In this document: positions 21,841 to 34,670 of the stretch, one piece after another
How the letters are laid out: every line of letters starts with the position of its first letter
Position numbering within the stretch: the stretch's first letter is position 1
Assembly: GCF_004193775.1 (NCBI RefSeq)
Contig: NC_041020.1
Coordinates: 4,793,657-4,857,656 of the forward strand
Source of the DNA: Glycine soja
Lineage: Eukaryota > Streptophyta > Magnoliopsida > Fabales > Fabaceae
Length of the DNA: 64,000 bases
Direction of reading: 5' to 3'
Made by a program: the position numbers and the translations under genes
Notes under the pieces: model-generated
Told to the model about the DNA's origin: nothing
Seen by the model: only the letters and a program-made list of their open reading frames with translations
Databases searched by the model: none

Positions 21841-24800
21841 TTAAACTTCAAAGTCATCTTCTAATTCTTCTTCATTGTCTTCTTCAATATTGGTTGATTC
21901 TCTATTCAAATTATCTGATTCTTCTACATTTGTCAACAAATTAGTAGGGTCTACTTCTTCAACACCACCTCTTAAATCTTGCAATCCATAAATATTTTCA
22001 ATTTCAATGACTTTGTTGACATGTGACATTTCGTCAAATCGGTAAGGCAAATCATCATGTACATGATCGGATTCTATGTAACCCCTTGGTTTCGTTTTAA
22101 TTGCAACACACCAACCACGCTTGTCCCTTCTTGTTGCTAGATATGGCACATAATACACTTGTCTTACATTATGTGCACTGATGAATGGGTCAAACAGATT
22201 ATAACTTCTATCCATTAGAATTTCCACGGTGCCGTATTTGGGATCAACTCTTGTTCCTCTACTCGTTGGATTAAACCAGTGACAATAAAACAATAGCTTG
22301 TAGTATTATACTCTAGCTCATATATATGTTAAATGATCCCATAAAAATCATTTGTGGCTCCTTCTGTAAGGTCCTTTACGTGAACCCCACTATTTATTGT
22401 TTTCTTCCCTTCAGTCCAAGCTTGAGTATGGAATTTGTATCCATTGACAAATTATGTGTGTCATTCTTTAACGTAACTCATCAGACCATATGATAAATCC
22501 TTTAAGTGTTGGTTTCTCACATTTGTAGACTCATTTATAACCTACGATTATAAAGAGTGTGAATAGTTATATTTTATTTACCATAAAGTAGCAAAATTAA
22601 ATAGACAATAACACACATACTTTTTCCTGGAACCACGTAGGAAAATCTGCATGTACATTACGAGTAGAGACATTTGACTGGGATTGTAAGAATGAACTAT
22701 CCAAACATAATGTATCACGAGTCAATATTAAATTGTAATGTAATTGACAACCATAATTATTGAAACCCAAAGGACATATATTGTGAAACTTACTCGAGGT
22801 ATGGCTTAACTTCGGCATAATTAATCAACACATGAACATGGGCTGAGTCTTTCTCATCATCAGTTAACCAGTGAATCAACTCCTTCCCAGAAGGACGACC
22901 TTGCTGGTCAAACACTGATAACATTGGTGGACGCCTTTCATTTTCAATTGCAATTTGATTCCTAATATTGTGCGGTGACAACATAAAGTTGTTGAAATAA
23001 TGAGAACAAAAATAAGTTGTCTCAGGATGTATGTAAGACGCACAGATGGATCCTTCAACCTTGGCCTTATTTTTCACTGCTCGTTTAGAATCACCCATGA
23101 ATCTACAAATTTTAATGAAAATTAAGTCATCATTGATGAGCATTAAAAAAATAAATTGACAATGAAATGCAATGACCATTTTAGTACCTTTCAAATGGAT
23201 ACATCCATCTATATTGGACTGGTCCACCAAGTCTAGCTTCATATGCCAGATGAATAGGTAGATGTTCCATTGAATAAAAAAAACCAGGGGGGAATATTCT
23301 CTCCAACTTGCACAAAATGATTGGAATATTTTATTCCATTATACTTAAGTCGTCCTCCGTCAAAGTTGTAGAACATAAATCTTTGAAGAAATGACTTATT
23401 TCAATAAGTGGATTTAAGACATGTGGCGGTAATGAGCTAAAAACAATAGGAAGTAAACACTCCATGAACACATGGCAATCACGACTTTTCATCCCATGCA
23501 TGGTTCCCTTATCAACATTGGCACATCTTGCTAAGTTAGAAGAATAACCATCTGACATTCTTAGTTCTTTTATCCATTGACAAACTAACTTTGTTTGGTT
23601 TGCAGTTAGAGTGTAATTTGCTTTTGGCTTTAACAACTTTCCGTTAGCCGCTGACTTCAACTCCAAGTCTTTGCACCTGCAATACAAAGCTAAGTCCATC
23701 CTAGCCTTGTCATTATCTTTTGTCTTACCACTAACATTCATCACAGTGTTGAATATGCTGTCAAAGAAGTTTTTCTCTATGTGCATAACATCAAGATTGT
23801 GTCGCAACAAATTATCTTTCCAATAAGGAAGATCTCATAAGATACTTCTTTTTGTCCAATGATGCCACTCCCCATATCCATGTACATTTGGTGGTAATAG
23901 ACCAGTTTCTGTGACTTTTGACAAATCTCTAACCCTACGCCAAACTTGTGTAGGCGTCAACATACGCGGTGGCTCATCCATTTCTACTTCCCCTTTTTTG
24001 AAGGCATTTTTGTTCCTTCTAAATGCATGATCACTAGGTAAGAACCTACGATGACAATCAAACCAAGAAGTTTTCCCCCCATTTGCTAACTGAAAGGCCT
24101 TTGTGTCCTTGATACAATATGGGCATGCCAGTCTACCATGTGTCCCCTATCCAGACAACATGTCATAAGCAGGAAAATCATTAATAGTCTGCATTATCAT
24201 GAAATTTTGCTTTCTTGAAATATCGGATGTCAGAGCACCACTCCACAATTTCTTTAGATCATCAATCAAAGGTTGTAAGTAAACATCAATACCAACCGTT
24301 GGATTAAATGGGCTTGGTACGACACAACTCAAAAACATATGAGGTTTAGTCATACACATTTCTGGAGGAAGATTATACGGGGTAACAATGATTGGCCAAC
24401 AAGAATAAGGTGTAGATGATGCTTGAATATATGGGTTAAATCCATTTGTGCATAAACCGAGTCGCACATTCCGTGGATCAATAGCAAAATCTGCATGTAC
24501 CCGATCAAAGTGCTTCTAGGCTTCACCATTAGAGGGATGGCGTAACATGCCCGAAGATCTTCTATTCTCATAGTGCCATGTCATTTGGCTTGCAGTTTGC
24601 ATTGATTCAAACATTCTCTACAGCCTTGGTATAACGGGCAAATAAAACATTGCCTTCACAGGAACTAGTTTTTTGTTGCTTGTTCCAGGGGTTATTTCAC
24701 GATACCTACGCTTGTTACAAAATTTGCATTCAGTTAACACTCCATCATTGTTATAATATAACATGCAACCATCCACACAATAGTCAATCCTTTTAGCCTC

Positions 24801-25475
24801 TAATCCTAACTTTGATACTAACTTCTTTGCATCATAAAAGTTTTTTGGCAGACCATCTTTCACAAGTGTAGCATCTAAATCTGGAACATTCCAATTGGAC
24901 TTGTAAGATAAAAGCCTCGCGGATATTGATAATTTTGAGTTTGTTGCCCCTTCGTACAATGGTTCATTCGCCTCTACCAATAAATTATAAAATCTTTGAG
25001 TATCTTCATTTGGAGGTTCTTCCATATTATTTGAGTTTGGAGTTTTAAATGTCGAAGGTTGTCTGAGAGCATCATACACCATGTCTTGCATTAACATAAA
25101 TTGTTCATGTTGAGTCACATATTCTGCACTAGTTGAAGCATCCATGTAACCATTGCCCTCATTTAAATCAACATGTGACATGTCTTCACCATGATCAGTC
25201 CAAATCCAATAATTAGGTTTGAACCCATTTTTGTATAGGTGGACCTTGACAACTCTATCCAAAATCCTAGTACAATCGCATTTAACACAAGGACATCTGA
25301 TCCCCCCATCATTTTTATAACAATCTTCCTGACTAGCTTTGCTTATGAGTTGTTCTACCCCCTCCACAAAAGACTCTTTCAAACCGCTTTTACCACTATA
25401 ACATCTATCGTACATCCAACGACGATTCCAAAGAATATTGTTCATATTCTGTATATTAAAAAAAAATATGAACAT
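21841..25475 (-). pseudogene. TNPD-like transposase of the 11.5-kb CACTA element
   Basis: It starts near 25445-25475 (MNNILWNRRWMYDRCYSGKS) with the transposase-associated N-terminus, including CPCVKCDC. The tnp2 core follows: NEPLYEGATNSKLSISARLL, CVDGCMLYYNND, CKFCNKRRY, then VRLGLCTNGFNPY, GIDVYLQPLIDDLKKLW, GRLACPYC and LLRHNLDVMHIEKN. After that come a DUF4218-like part (MKSRDCHVFMECLLPI, near 23500; EARLGGPVQYRWMYPF, near 23200) and a DUF4216-like C-terminus (22293-21841, [39 protein letters not shown]) ending in an acidic tail. In-frame stops occur at about 24616, 24512, 24150 and 23838. At most of them Trp or Gln is expected, so TGG or CAG seems to have become a stop. One long gene, nearly full length, not translatable. 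Confidence 0.85.
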
Positions 25476-25479
25476 TCAT

Positions 25480-28400
25480 GTTTAGTCATACATAATCTTA
25501 GTGTGATCTCTATTATTATACTCAAGAATTTTAGTCATAAATAATAGAATGTACATGCCAGTAATGAAGCAATCACCGAACATAATCTGAACTATGAAAA
25601 GGAAATAACAAGAAAAAATAAAATAAACTTTTTCATAATTAAAATTGATTCTCTATTAGTTAATTTATTAAAAAAAAATTATATACTTTCTCTAAAAAAA
25701 ATGATGGGACATCTATAAATTAACTAATAAAAGACTAATTTAAGTCTATGAAGGTTTTATTTAATTTTTTTCTTAGCCTCTTCTAAAGAAACTTATTGAC
25801 AATGTTTTATCCACGAATTCTTTTAATTTGCTGGTGGGATTTTGTTCCCTACGTGGTTAATAGTCTTTTTGTACGTGAGGCTGTACCTTCAGGTAGTTTA
25901 TAGGCTTTGTCTCATGCTTTAATTTGTTTGGTGCATGTCCCCCAAGATTATCTTATCTTCATCTAGTTATTAATGTTATCCAGTGGGCATTGCTTCAACC
26001 TTGGGGTTGGAGGGTGCCAATCTAATTGGAATTGTCCTCCTAACCTCTATTGTCTCACCCATTTTTTGTTAAAAAAAACTCTATGAAGTAATGATCTAAC
26101 ACAACAATAACTAAGAAAAAAAAATAATGTTGATCAATGCATATAATGGAAATGACAAACAAAATTTTCCTTACCAAAGCCAAATTCATCGCAATAAATA
26201 AAATAAAGATGAATCAATTTTTCTAATACATTAATATTGTTGATCATGTAAAATCAAAATAGTATTTTTTTTTAAAATAAAAAGTCAAAATATCATTAAT
26301 AGATATCTTATTTTTTATATAAAAAAAACTAAAACTAGAGTTCAAGAGCTTTAAGATTAGGTGGGGTCAAATGACCTTAACGCAAAGAAAACTGGATCCA
26401 CATGTACTGGTACTTTTTTTAAAAAAAGATTACACTCAATTCCAACTAACCTACCAAACCTGTTAATTATTTTTTTAAACGAAATTTAACCCGTGTGAAG
26501 CTCTTATGTTTAAGGCATGGTATTATTAGAATATTTAACCCATAGTGAATAATTGTTAAGTGATGTAAAAAGAACAATTATTAGAATATATATGTCAAAT
26601 TAGGTTAATCATTGATAATCAAATATATGCATAAACTTTTGGGCACAAAATTAAGCTACCATTGGATGCAGTTATGAGTTGGTTTGAAAAACATCCCACT
26701 GTCTTGTGCAACAATTTTTTATATTACAATAACAAATAGAGTTTAGAAAGATGAGTGGTTGTAACATTCCAAGATTTTTATAAGGATCAAATGTAGTTGT
26801 GTTGAGGTAAGTAGATCCTGATAATAATAAGAATCAATTGTCACATGCATAGTAAATGAAAAAGCTAATTTTTTAATCCCAAATGATTAAATACAGAGGT
26901 AGCTTACTCCTCACATAACCACAGCTTGACATCTTCATTGATCAATTATTGAAGAAAGAATTTACTGAGAACTGATCTTTTTTTACTAAGCACAAAATTA
27001 GCTAACAAGTTTGGATTTTATATTAGGATAAAGCTATGTTCTCTGTTATTCTAAAAAAGAGCAACAAATCACATCTTGTGTTGCCTTATTCATACTTTAA
27101 TTTTACTTTATACCAACCTGAAGGTTACCCATAGTTAATGTCTTTTAACTAGTTATATCATTGATGTAACTAGTTATAAAACCACACCTAAACTCCCTCT
27201 TGAATCAACTTCTGAATTTGCTGTTGCAAGCCAATCCTAATTCCTATTCTCCTATCCTTTTACACAGCTCTAAAGTCAGAATTAAGAAGGCTGCAATGTC
27301 TTCCTATGACTTTGTGTAAGTACTTTTCCCCTATGACTCAAAGGTTGCAGCGAAGTACATGGTATTAGGATAAAGTAAAAAACAAAAATCACACATCTTG
27401 GCCCCCTCAAGCTGGAATTTGATAGAGGTGATTGTAGAAATGCAGTTCCTAAGTTGAACCAACAAAGTTTGACAGACAATGAACTTCACTAACAAAAGAA
27501 GTTGAAAGTTTGAGCCAACAAAAAAAGAATTCAGAACTTCAAGTTGAAAGATAGGCACATGAAGTTAAGCATCTAACCTTGAAGAAAAGTCAGCCACAAA
27601 AACTTACAAGGTCCACACCCAGCTGCAGTCAAATAAAAGATGGCGTGCAACGAATAATCTATTCAACAAAAATTAATCAGAAAAGACAAGTCAGCTATCT
27701 CCATTGATTTATTCACACGTATACGAAAAAATAACAGAAAAAAAGCACAATAAAGTACACATGAAAACCTGTATTAGAGTCAATTGCTAGTAGTCATAAA
27801 AAATACATAGAACACAATATACAGTAAATTCTGTCAAGAGAAGGCAATTGTGAAAATTAAAAGCTAAATCAAAGTGAAAAAGTATACAGGGAATGAAAGG
27901 TTTTATCAATTGAATATTGAATACACATTCAATATAAAAAGAGAGGAATGATTGGATCTCTAAGAAAGTATCTTAGGCCTGAAGCTTGATATAGAATAAA
28001 GCTATGTTTATGGCCACTCTTTGGTGTTCTATTCATGCCTTTTTTTTCAAGGGAATTGCTATCTCTATTAAGCAGAAAAATTGGGCAGCACTTGCTGCAT
28101 TCTTAATTTGTTCAGGAAAAATAAATTACCCAACTATTAAGTTTCAACCTTATACTTTTCCTATTTCAGACACTCCTATTAAATTTCTAAACAAAATGTT
28201 ACAAGATCAGACAAAATCAGAAAATCCACATCAGAAAGTTTCTCAAACATATCCTGGATCTAGCCTTTTGACCATGGACTTCACAATTCCAAAACAGAGT
28301 TCATTCCCACACCATTGCAAGACAACATTCACAAGATTCAAAATAAAACATTTGCAAAATTATGACATTATTAGTAATCTATCATTTGAACATCCAGAGT

Positions 28401-30480
28401 GTAATAAAAGGACAGCATCAAATCAACCAAATTATGAAGCCTTTTACAAACAAACAAAGAGCATGTATAACTTGACAAAAAGAAAACAAGCTACATACAA
28501 GGAGACACAGAATTTCACAAAGATTTGCTATCTCTGGCTTCAGTAAAATATGTAAGCTCATTTGCTATTTCTGTATTTTCTCAGTTTCAACAATGACCCC
28601 TTGAGGTCTATCTAAGTCTATCATTTGATCAACAAACAAATGAGTAAGAACTAAGAACTGCAATTCACATGGAGTAAATTATCAATCAACATTGATATGA
28701 GGAGAAAGGACACTTGAGGCAACAGTAGCACGCCCAAAAAGTACCTCACTTTGAGATAGTAAGACAAGGTGAGTGCCTCTTCAAAGTGAGGCAACCAGAT
28801 TTTGGAGAGGGCATCAAGCAAATTATTTCTACAGCTGTGACAGGAAAATAATAAAGAAAAGCCACACAGCCTACATGGTGTGTCTCATAGCATCACACAT
28901 AAACACTCACATCACATAACCAAAGCCACAAACAAAACCCAGAAAAATAAAATAATAATAAGAAAAAAAAACCTCAACCTTTCTCCCAAGTCCAAAATTA
29001 GAAACCCTACAACACATGCTTTAAAAAACCTCCAACTTTCCTAAGAATTAACAAGGACAACATCGAAAAATAGGATTTTTCTTGTAGTGTAGGTAATTAG
29101 AATTTCAACAAAGTAAAAATTAGGTTAGTTAGAATATTAGTTGGATTTATTTAATGACTCTGTATTAGTTATTAATTTATTACTTTTTCCTAGTATGTAA
29201 GTCACATATATACCTACCTTCTCTAGTCTATGCCTTGTTTGGCAAAGATATAAAGTTACACTTTTAATTCCTACTATTTAAATTGACAAATTGTCTAACT
29301 TTCTATTATATTACAGCTCATTCTACATTGGCAATTTATCTGCAAAAGATCACATATCGATTAGTCTAAAAACAAGATGGAAACAACTCTGCATACTTGA
29401 CTAGTAATATTAACATAGAAATATAGAATGCATATGTTTCCATCTATTTATTGTTTCCCAAAGATTCCTTATGTTTGAACTTTGAAGTATTTATAATTAT
29501 CACAGAAATACAAAAACAACTATGCATAATTTGTCACTCTCTTTTATAAATAATCTATTATTTGTGCCGGGTTCAATCAATGGACTTCACAAATTATATA
29601 TGGATGGGAATGATAAATAAGTACTGCACACCTTACGTGCATATTTGTCCAAAGTTACTTTTAAGTAAAAGAATTAACATATATGCTTCCTTTTATCAAA
29701 CCTATAAAACCTTATGTACAACCTGGTATAGAGAATATATGTAAAAATACCCTATCTAGAAAGGTAACAAATAACAGAACTGAATTGGTTTATAAGGTCA
29801 GCCCAAATTTTATCAATTGGTTCTAGAACTTCATTTCAAACGTGAAAATCATCACACAATTAAAAATAAAATCTGCAATTGTCAACAGGTTCTAAAACTT
29901 CGTTGCATTGATGTTTACTTTTTTTGGGTTTAGTGGTGATGAGTGGAAAATTATGCAATTTAATAATCAAGCATGATAATCTTCTGGTCCATTTATAAAC
30001 CTCAGCATTAGGATAAAAATTATATATTATATTAAAAAAGTAGATCTATTTGAATGAAATGAATTGAAAGAAAGAGGAAAAACAAGCTGGAAGTTGTGAC
30101 TCACAGCAATCAAAAGGACAAATCCAGAGGGATGATTGGAACTTCAAATTCTGCTCTCTGGAATAGCAAAAGAAATACAACTTTTAAAAAGACAATCAAT
30201 TATGAAAGCAGAAACACAAAAGCAAAAGAAACCAAATTAGGCACTAGCCAAAACCCAAGTATGATTTCACGTGCACTTCTATCAAGAGAAGGTATCCCTA
30301 AAAAAAGAAATAAAAACATTGTTGTATTTGCTTAAAGAAATTGAATAAACATATTCTAAACATAGTCATAGATGAAATCTAGCAGCTCTACAGTACAACA
30401 ATTTCTTTAAACATATAAACTTGGCAGAAACTTCTCTTTGCAAAAGAAAAATAAGAACCTAGATGGAGAAGTAGAATGAA
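25480..30480. other. Gene-poor interior of the 11.5-kb CACTA element
   Basis: About 5 kb between the transposase start and the 5' terminus. It is AT-rich with long A/T runs. A 180-codon frame at 28004-28546 (plus strand) shows no family motif, low complexity in Lys/Asn/Gln/Thr, and no homologue known to me, so I do not call it a gene. At 29075-29089, TTTTTCTTGTAGTG repeats the CACTA terminus internally. The segment 25790-26080 is less AT-rich than its surroundings and may be a foreign fragment. The rest is unexplained. Confidence 0.4.
29075..29089 (-). repeat. Internal CACTA terminus
   Basis: Its complement reads CACTACAAGAAAAAT, matching the element 5' end (CACTACAAGAAAAAA) in 14 of 15 bases. 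It lies 1.6 kb inside. No partner terminus was seen nearby. Confidence 0.6.
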
Positions 30481-30594
30481 AACTTACCGTAGCTGTGACA
30501 AGGAAGCCGAAGAGAGAACGAGATGAGCGATTGAGAGAAATAGAGGGGGAAACACGTAGAGAAAATTGGAGGAAAGGGCACATTCCGTGGGAAA

Positions 30595-30728
30595 AATCTG
30601 TGGGAAAATTATAATTTCCGACGAAAACATAGTCCATCAGTAATTTCCGTCGATATTTCAAATTTTTTTGACGGAATGCAATCCTTCGGTATATTCCGTC
30701 GGAAATTTTAATATTTTTTCTTGTAGTG
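30595..30728 (-). repeat. 5' terminal inverted repeat and subterminal repeats
   Basis: Copies of TTTCCGACG/CCGTCGGAAA and variants run to TTGTAGTG at 30728. The flanking triplet is ATA. Confidence 0.85.
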
Positions 30729-30731
30729 ATA

Positions 30732-31560
30732 GAACAAAACTTTTCCTTCTTTCAAATATTTAATTAAGGATTCTCTCTTGATGAGAAAGAATTAACCTTT
30801 GGTGGCTTTATGAAATTAATTTGAATCACAAGATTTTGCATGTCCATTCTTTGAAGGCTTTGCAATAGGTAGTGGCACTCTAACAATATGTTAATAATAA
30901 TGAAATAATATTATTAGTGATGTTGCCGTTGAATGATGAACTTCTACAATCCGTTGGACTTTTCTAGAAGCCAACCTATCGTGAGTGTGTTATCATATTT
31001 GTTTTGTGAAAGTGATCTAAAAATATTTTGAGGTTCTTTTCAGTCATTTGGTTGTATTTTTCTTTTGTCTTTACATCCCTCTTATGCTTTTTAATACAAG
31101 AAAGGACAATAACTGCTCTTCACTAATTAAAGATTGATTCATAGAGTCACTGTTAGGACTTAAACACAAGAGGAAATTACTATTTGTTCATAGTAATATT
31201 GTAGAATTAAGAGGAAACTAATAAAATATCAAATATTACAAGAGGTGAATTTGGTTCACTTAATGACAATGAAATTCTTGAGGTTGCTTAGTTAAGTCTT
31301 GATGATCAACCAAAGTTGGAACCTATCTTTTTCAATGATGATGAACAAGAAGAAAAGGGAAGGACTTACATCTTTCTTTGCAAGGACAGTTTCTCATAGT
31401 ATTTTTTTTTTGTGAGACTTTATTATGATGGTTTCTTATATTTTCTGTATTGTGGAATATGATGTCTCTTAGTACTTTTTTGTGAGACTTATTATCAAAT
31501 TATAAGCTAAATTTGTTTAAGATAAATATATAAATCTTAATTATCCATTTTTTTTTGTCA
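30732..31560. other. Spacer between CACTA and copia elements
   Basis: AT-rich, with no reading frame or repeat recognised. It includes a T-rich region near 31390-31560. Confidence 0.4.
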
Positions 31561-32644
31561 TGTGGATTATGTGAATGTATGAATACATAGTTTTGATGAT
31601 GTCAAAGTAGAATCAAACAAGGTTGCTTCAAAAAACATTCAAAGGTTAAGCATTGCTTAAAGGTTAAGCATTGCTTCAAGATTAATACAAGGTTGCTTCA
31701 ATAAACATTCAAAGGTTAAGCATTGCTTCAAGATTAATTCAAGGTCAAGCAAACAAGATCAAGAAAAAGATAAGGCCTCAAACAATCTCACTGGTTAATT
31801 GGTTTTTTCCTTGAAAGAAATTGTTTCCAACAGATCAAAGGCTCTGGTAATCAATTACCAGGCAGTGTAATCGATTACCAGAAGACAAGTTTGCAAATCA
31901 GCTTTTAAAAAGGGTTTTGAATTTTGAATCTTGTAATCGATTACCAGATGTTTGTAATCGATTACTAGTAACGGAACTTCTGAAATTCAAATTGAAAAGT
32001 CATGTCCCTTCAAAATATAATTGTGTAATCGATTACCAGTGAGAAAATTTCAAAAAAAACTTTTTGAAAAGACACATTTCTTCAAACCATTTTGAAAAGG
32101 CATGATGGACCTATATATATGTGTGTCTGACTTCAAAAAGTAAGAGAGCGATGTTCTAAGAGAACTTAATTATCAAATGCTCTCTCAACAACAATTGGGC
32201 AAACACTTACAAATCTATTCTCAATTCATCTAAGAACTTCAATTTATATTATCATCTCTAAAATAGAGAAATTCCTCTAGGATCTTCAAGTTGTATCATC
32301 TACTAAACACAAGGGTGAGGGATCCCAAGGTGTGTTCAAAGTCTATAAAGGATTTACAGAAATAGTGGAAAAATCTCAAGTGGGTTGCTTGAGAACTGGA
32401 CATAGGCATGAGAAGTGGCCGAACTAGTATAAATCGAGTTTGCAATTCTCTCTTCCCTTATCTTATTTATTTTATTACAATCAATTTTGTCTTGCACGTT
32501 TAAAGAACATTATTAAATTGATTGTTGCTTCTTCTTCTACATTCTGAGCCTATCATTTAAAAGGGGGTTAAAAGTTTGTTAGTGGGAAATTTTGTAAGAC
32601 TTAATTCACCCCCCTCTTAAGTTATTGAGACCATTTTTCCAACA
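31561..32644 (+). repeat. Left LTR of the Sirevirus-like element
   Basis: TGTGGATTATG... to ...TTTTCCAACA, about 1,084 bp. It contains repeated TGTAATCGATTACCAG palindromes (31849, 31868, 31934, 31954 and 32023 regions) and a local tandem repeat at 31618-31750 (CAAGGTTGCTTCAA...AAGGTTAAGCATTGCTT). It is matched by 35014-35268. Confidence 0.8.
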
Positions 32645-32646
32645 AG

Positions 32647-32658
32647 TGGTATCAGAGC
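32647..32658 (+). other. Primer binding site, initiator tRNA-Met
   Basis: TGGTATCAGAGC, the standard copia primer site, lies 2 bp after the LTR end. Confidence 0.95.
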
Positions 32659-32697
32659 GAGATTCTTGTCTAAAGTTTAAAAACTTCAAGAATAATT

Positions 32698-34398
32698 ATG
32701 ACCTCATCTAACTTTCCATTTCTTGAGGGAAATTCTATTAATAGGCCTCTTATTTTTAATGGTGAGGGTTATCACTATTGGAAAACCCAAATGCATATCT
32801 TTATAGAAGCCATAGATGTAAATATATGGGAAACCATTGAAATTGGTCCCTTCATTCCTACAATGGTAGTGGGAAATGCAACTAAAGAAAAACCTAGAGA
32901 AGAATGAGATGAAGATGAAATAAGAAGGGTTCAACATAATTTAAAACCCAAGAATATAATCACTTTTGCATTAGGCATGGACGAATATTTTAAAGTCTCA
33001 AATTGTAAAAATGCAAAAGAAATGTGGGATACATTACAAGTAACCCATGAAGGCACAACTGATGTTAAGAGATCTAGAATAAACACTCTTACACTTGAAT
33101 ATGAACTGTTTAGAATGAATCAAAATGAGACCATACAAGATATGCAAAAGAGATTTACACATATAGTTAATCATCTTGCAGCATTGGGAAAAATATTTCC
33201 TAATGAAGATCTCATTAACAAAGTGTTGAGATGTTTAAGCAGGCAATGGCAACCAAAGGTAACTACAATTGCAGAATCGAGAGATCTCCCTAACATGTCT
33301 CTTGCAACTCTTTTTGGAAAGCTTCAGGAACATGAAATGGAACTTATGAGAGTAAACCAACATGAAGAAAATGACAAGAAAAATAAAGGAATTGCACTTA
33401 AAGCCTCATCTTCTATTCAAGAAGAAAGTGACAAAGAGGACTTGAATGAAATAGAAGAAGATGATGATTTCAAATTCCTTGTGAAGAAATTCAATTAATT
33501 TATGAGAAACAAAGGAAATCAAAGGAGATCAAACTTCAATCAAAAGAAGAAAGGAGAAGATTCCTCCTTAGTTCCAAAATGCTATGAATGCAATCAACAT
33601 GGGCACTTGAGATTTGATTGTCCAGTCTTTAAAAGAAGAATGGAAAAATTCGACAAGAAAAATTTCAAAGATAAGAAAGAAAAGAAAGCATACATCACTT
33701 GGGAAAATAATGACATGGATTCATCAAGTGATTCAAAAAGTGAAATAAAAAATTTGGGCTTCATGGCCAAAGACTATGAAAGCGGAGAAGAGGTAATGTG
33801 TTCTAACTATGACTTATCTATTTCTTTTGATGAACTCCAAGATGCATTCAATGACTTGCATAAAGAATCTGTCAAACTTGACAATATTTCAAGTTTATAA
33901 AAGGAAATTTTGAAATTAAATGTAGAGTTAGAAAATCTTAAATCTGAAGTTAAAATTTTAAAATCAGTAGATAAAAATCAATCTTCTACAAAATGCTTAA
34001 TACAAGAAAACAATAAAGCATCGCATTCATGTGAATGTTGTGATAAACTCAAAGAAGAAATTGTAGATTTAAAAATTATTTTTGCCAAATTTACTCTTGG
34101 TAAAAATAATTTAGATATTATATTAGGCAAACAAAGATGTGTTTTTGATAAGGAGGGATTAGGACATAATCCTAAAAATCAATAAAAGATGAATAAAAAT
34201 TTCTTTGCCTCCACTCAAAAGAATAGTTCTACCTTCTTAACATGCTTTTACTGTGGTAAGAAAGGTGATAGTGCATCAACATGTTATATTAGAAAGAATG
34301 GTAGTAGCATTGAAAAAAGGTATGGGTTCCAAAAGGATCCTTACCAAAACCAACATTCAAGGACCCAAGAAAATTTGGGTACCAAAATCAAAATATAA
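32698..34398 (+). pseudogene. Gag of the Sirevirus-like element
   Basis: Capsid/nucleocapsid protein of a copia element. ATG at 32698 follows the primer site by 39 bp. One frame runs to 34398, broken only by stops: TGA 32905, TAA 33496, TAA 33898 and TAA 34183. The N-terminus has the F-x-G-x-x-Y-x-x-W motif (FNGEGYHYWKTQMHIF), then the UBN2-type gag core (NAKEMWDTLQVTHEGT, YELFRMNQNETIQDM, KVLRCLSRQWQPK). A zinc knuckle CYECNQHGHLRFDC (CX2CX4HX4C) lies near 33580-33625. A second candidate knuckle near 34237, CFYCGKKGDSASTC, has Asp in place of the His. A coiled-coil-like segment (33910-34185) lies between. Not translatable as one protein. Confidence 0.88.
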
Positions 34399-34406
34399 TT
34401 ATATGA

Positions 34407-34670
34407 ATGATGGACTCCTTAAAGCAAAGTTGGTACATTGATAGTGGTTGCTCCAAACACATGGCGAGAGATGCATTAAAGTTTCTTCATATTTCTCCCA
34501 AAAATAGTGAACATATGACCTATGGAGACAACAACAAAGGTAAAATTGTTGGAGATGGAAAAATAGGTACGAATTTCTCTACCTCCATAGAAAATGTTTT
34601 ACTTATTGATGGTCTTAAACATAGTTTATCAAGTGTTCATCAATTATGTGATAAAGACCTTTTGCTATAA
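34407..34670 (+). pseudogene. Copia protease start, truncated
   Basis: WYIDSGCSKHMARD contains the copia aspartic protease D-S-G active site in the typical context W-x-x-D-S-G-C-S-x-H-M. It is followed by KIVGDGKIGT and VLLIDGLKHSLSSVHQLCDK. The frame differs from gag (frame 3 versus 1) and ends at 34668-34670. No integrase zinc finger follows, so an internal deletion removed the rest of pol. Confidence 0.85.

Larger units (their letters stand above)
19264..30728 (-). mobile_element. End-to-end CACTA (En/Spm) element, 11.5 kb
   Basis: The left end CACTACAAAAAAAATAAA starts at 19264. The right end, TTTTTTCTTGTAGTG, stops at 30728 (complement CACTACAAGAAAAAA). Both are flanked by ATA (19261-19263 and 30729-30731), the 3-bp duplication expected of CACTA. 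Both ends carry subterminal repeats around a TTTCCGACGG/CCGTCGGAAA core. Genes read on the minus strand: a TNPD-like transposase (25475-21841), then a TNPA-like gene (21633-19895), so the 5' end is at 30728. About 5 kb without recognised genes lies between the 5' end and the transposase. Stops in both genes make it non-autonomous today. Confidence 0.92.

Noticed and set aside
28004..28546. 180-codon plus-strand frame as a host gene
   Set aside because: No motif, no recognisable homologue, composition like translated AT-rich DNA, and it lies inside a CACTA element; kept only as a remark.
34189..34441. Second-frame ORF (34253-34441) as a separate small gene
   Set aside because: It is the continuation of the Sirevirus-like gag/protease linker after a frameshift.
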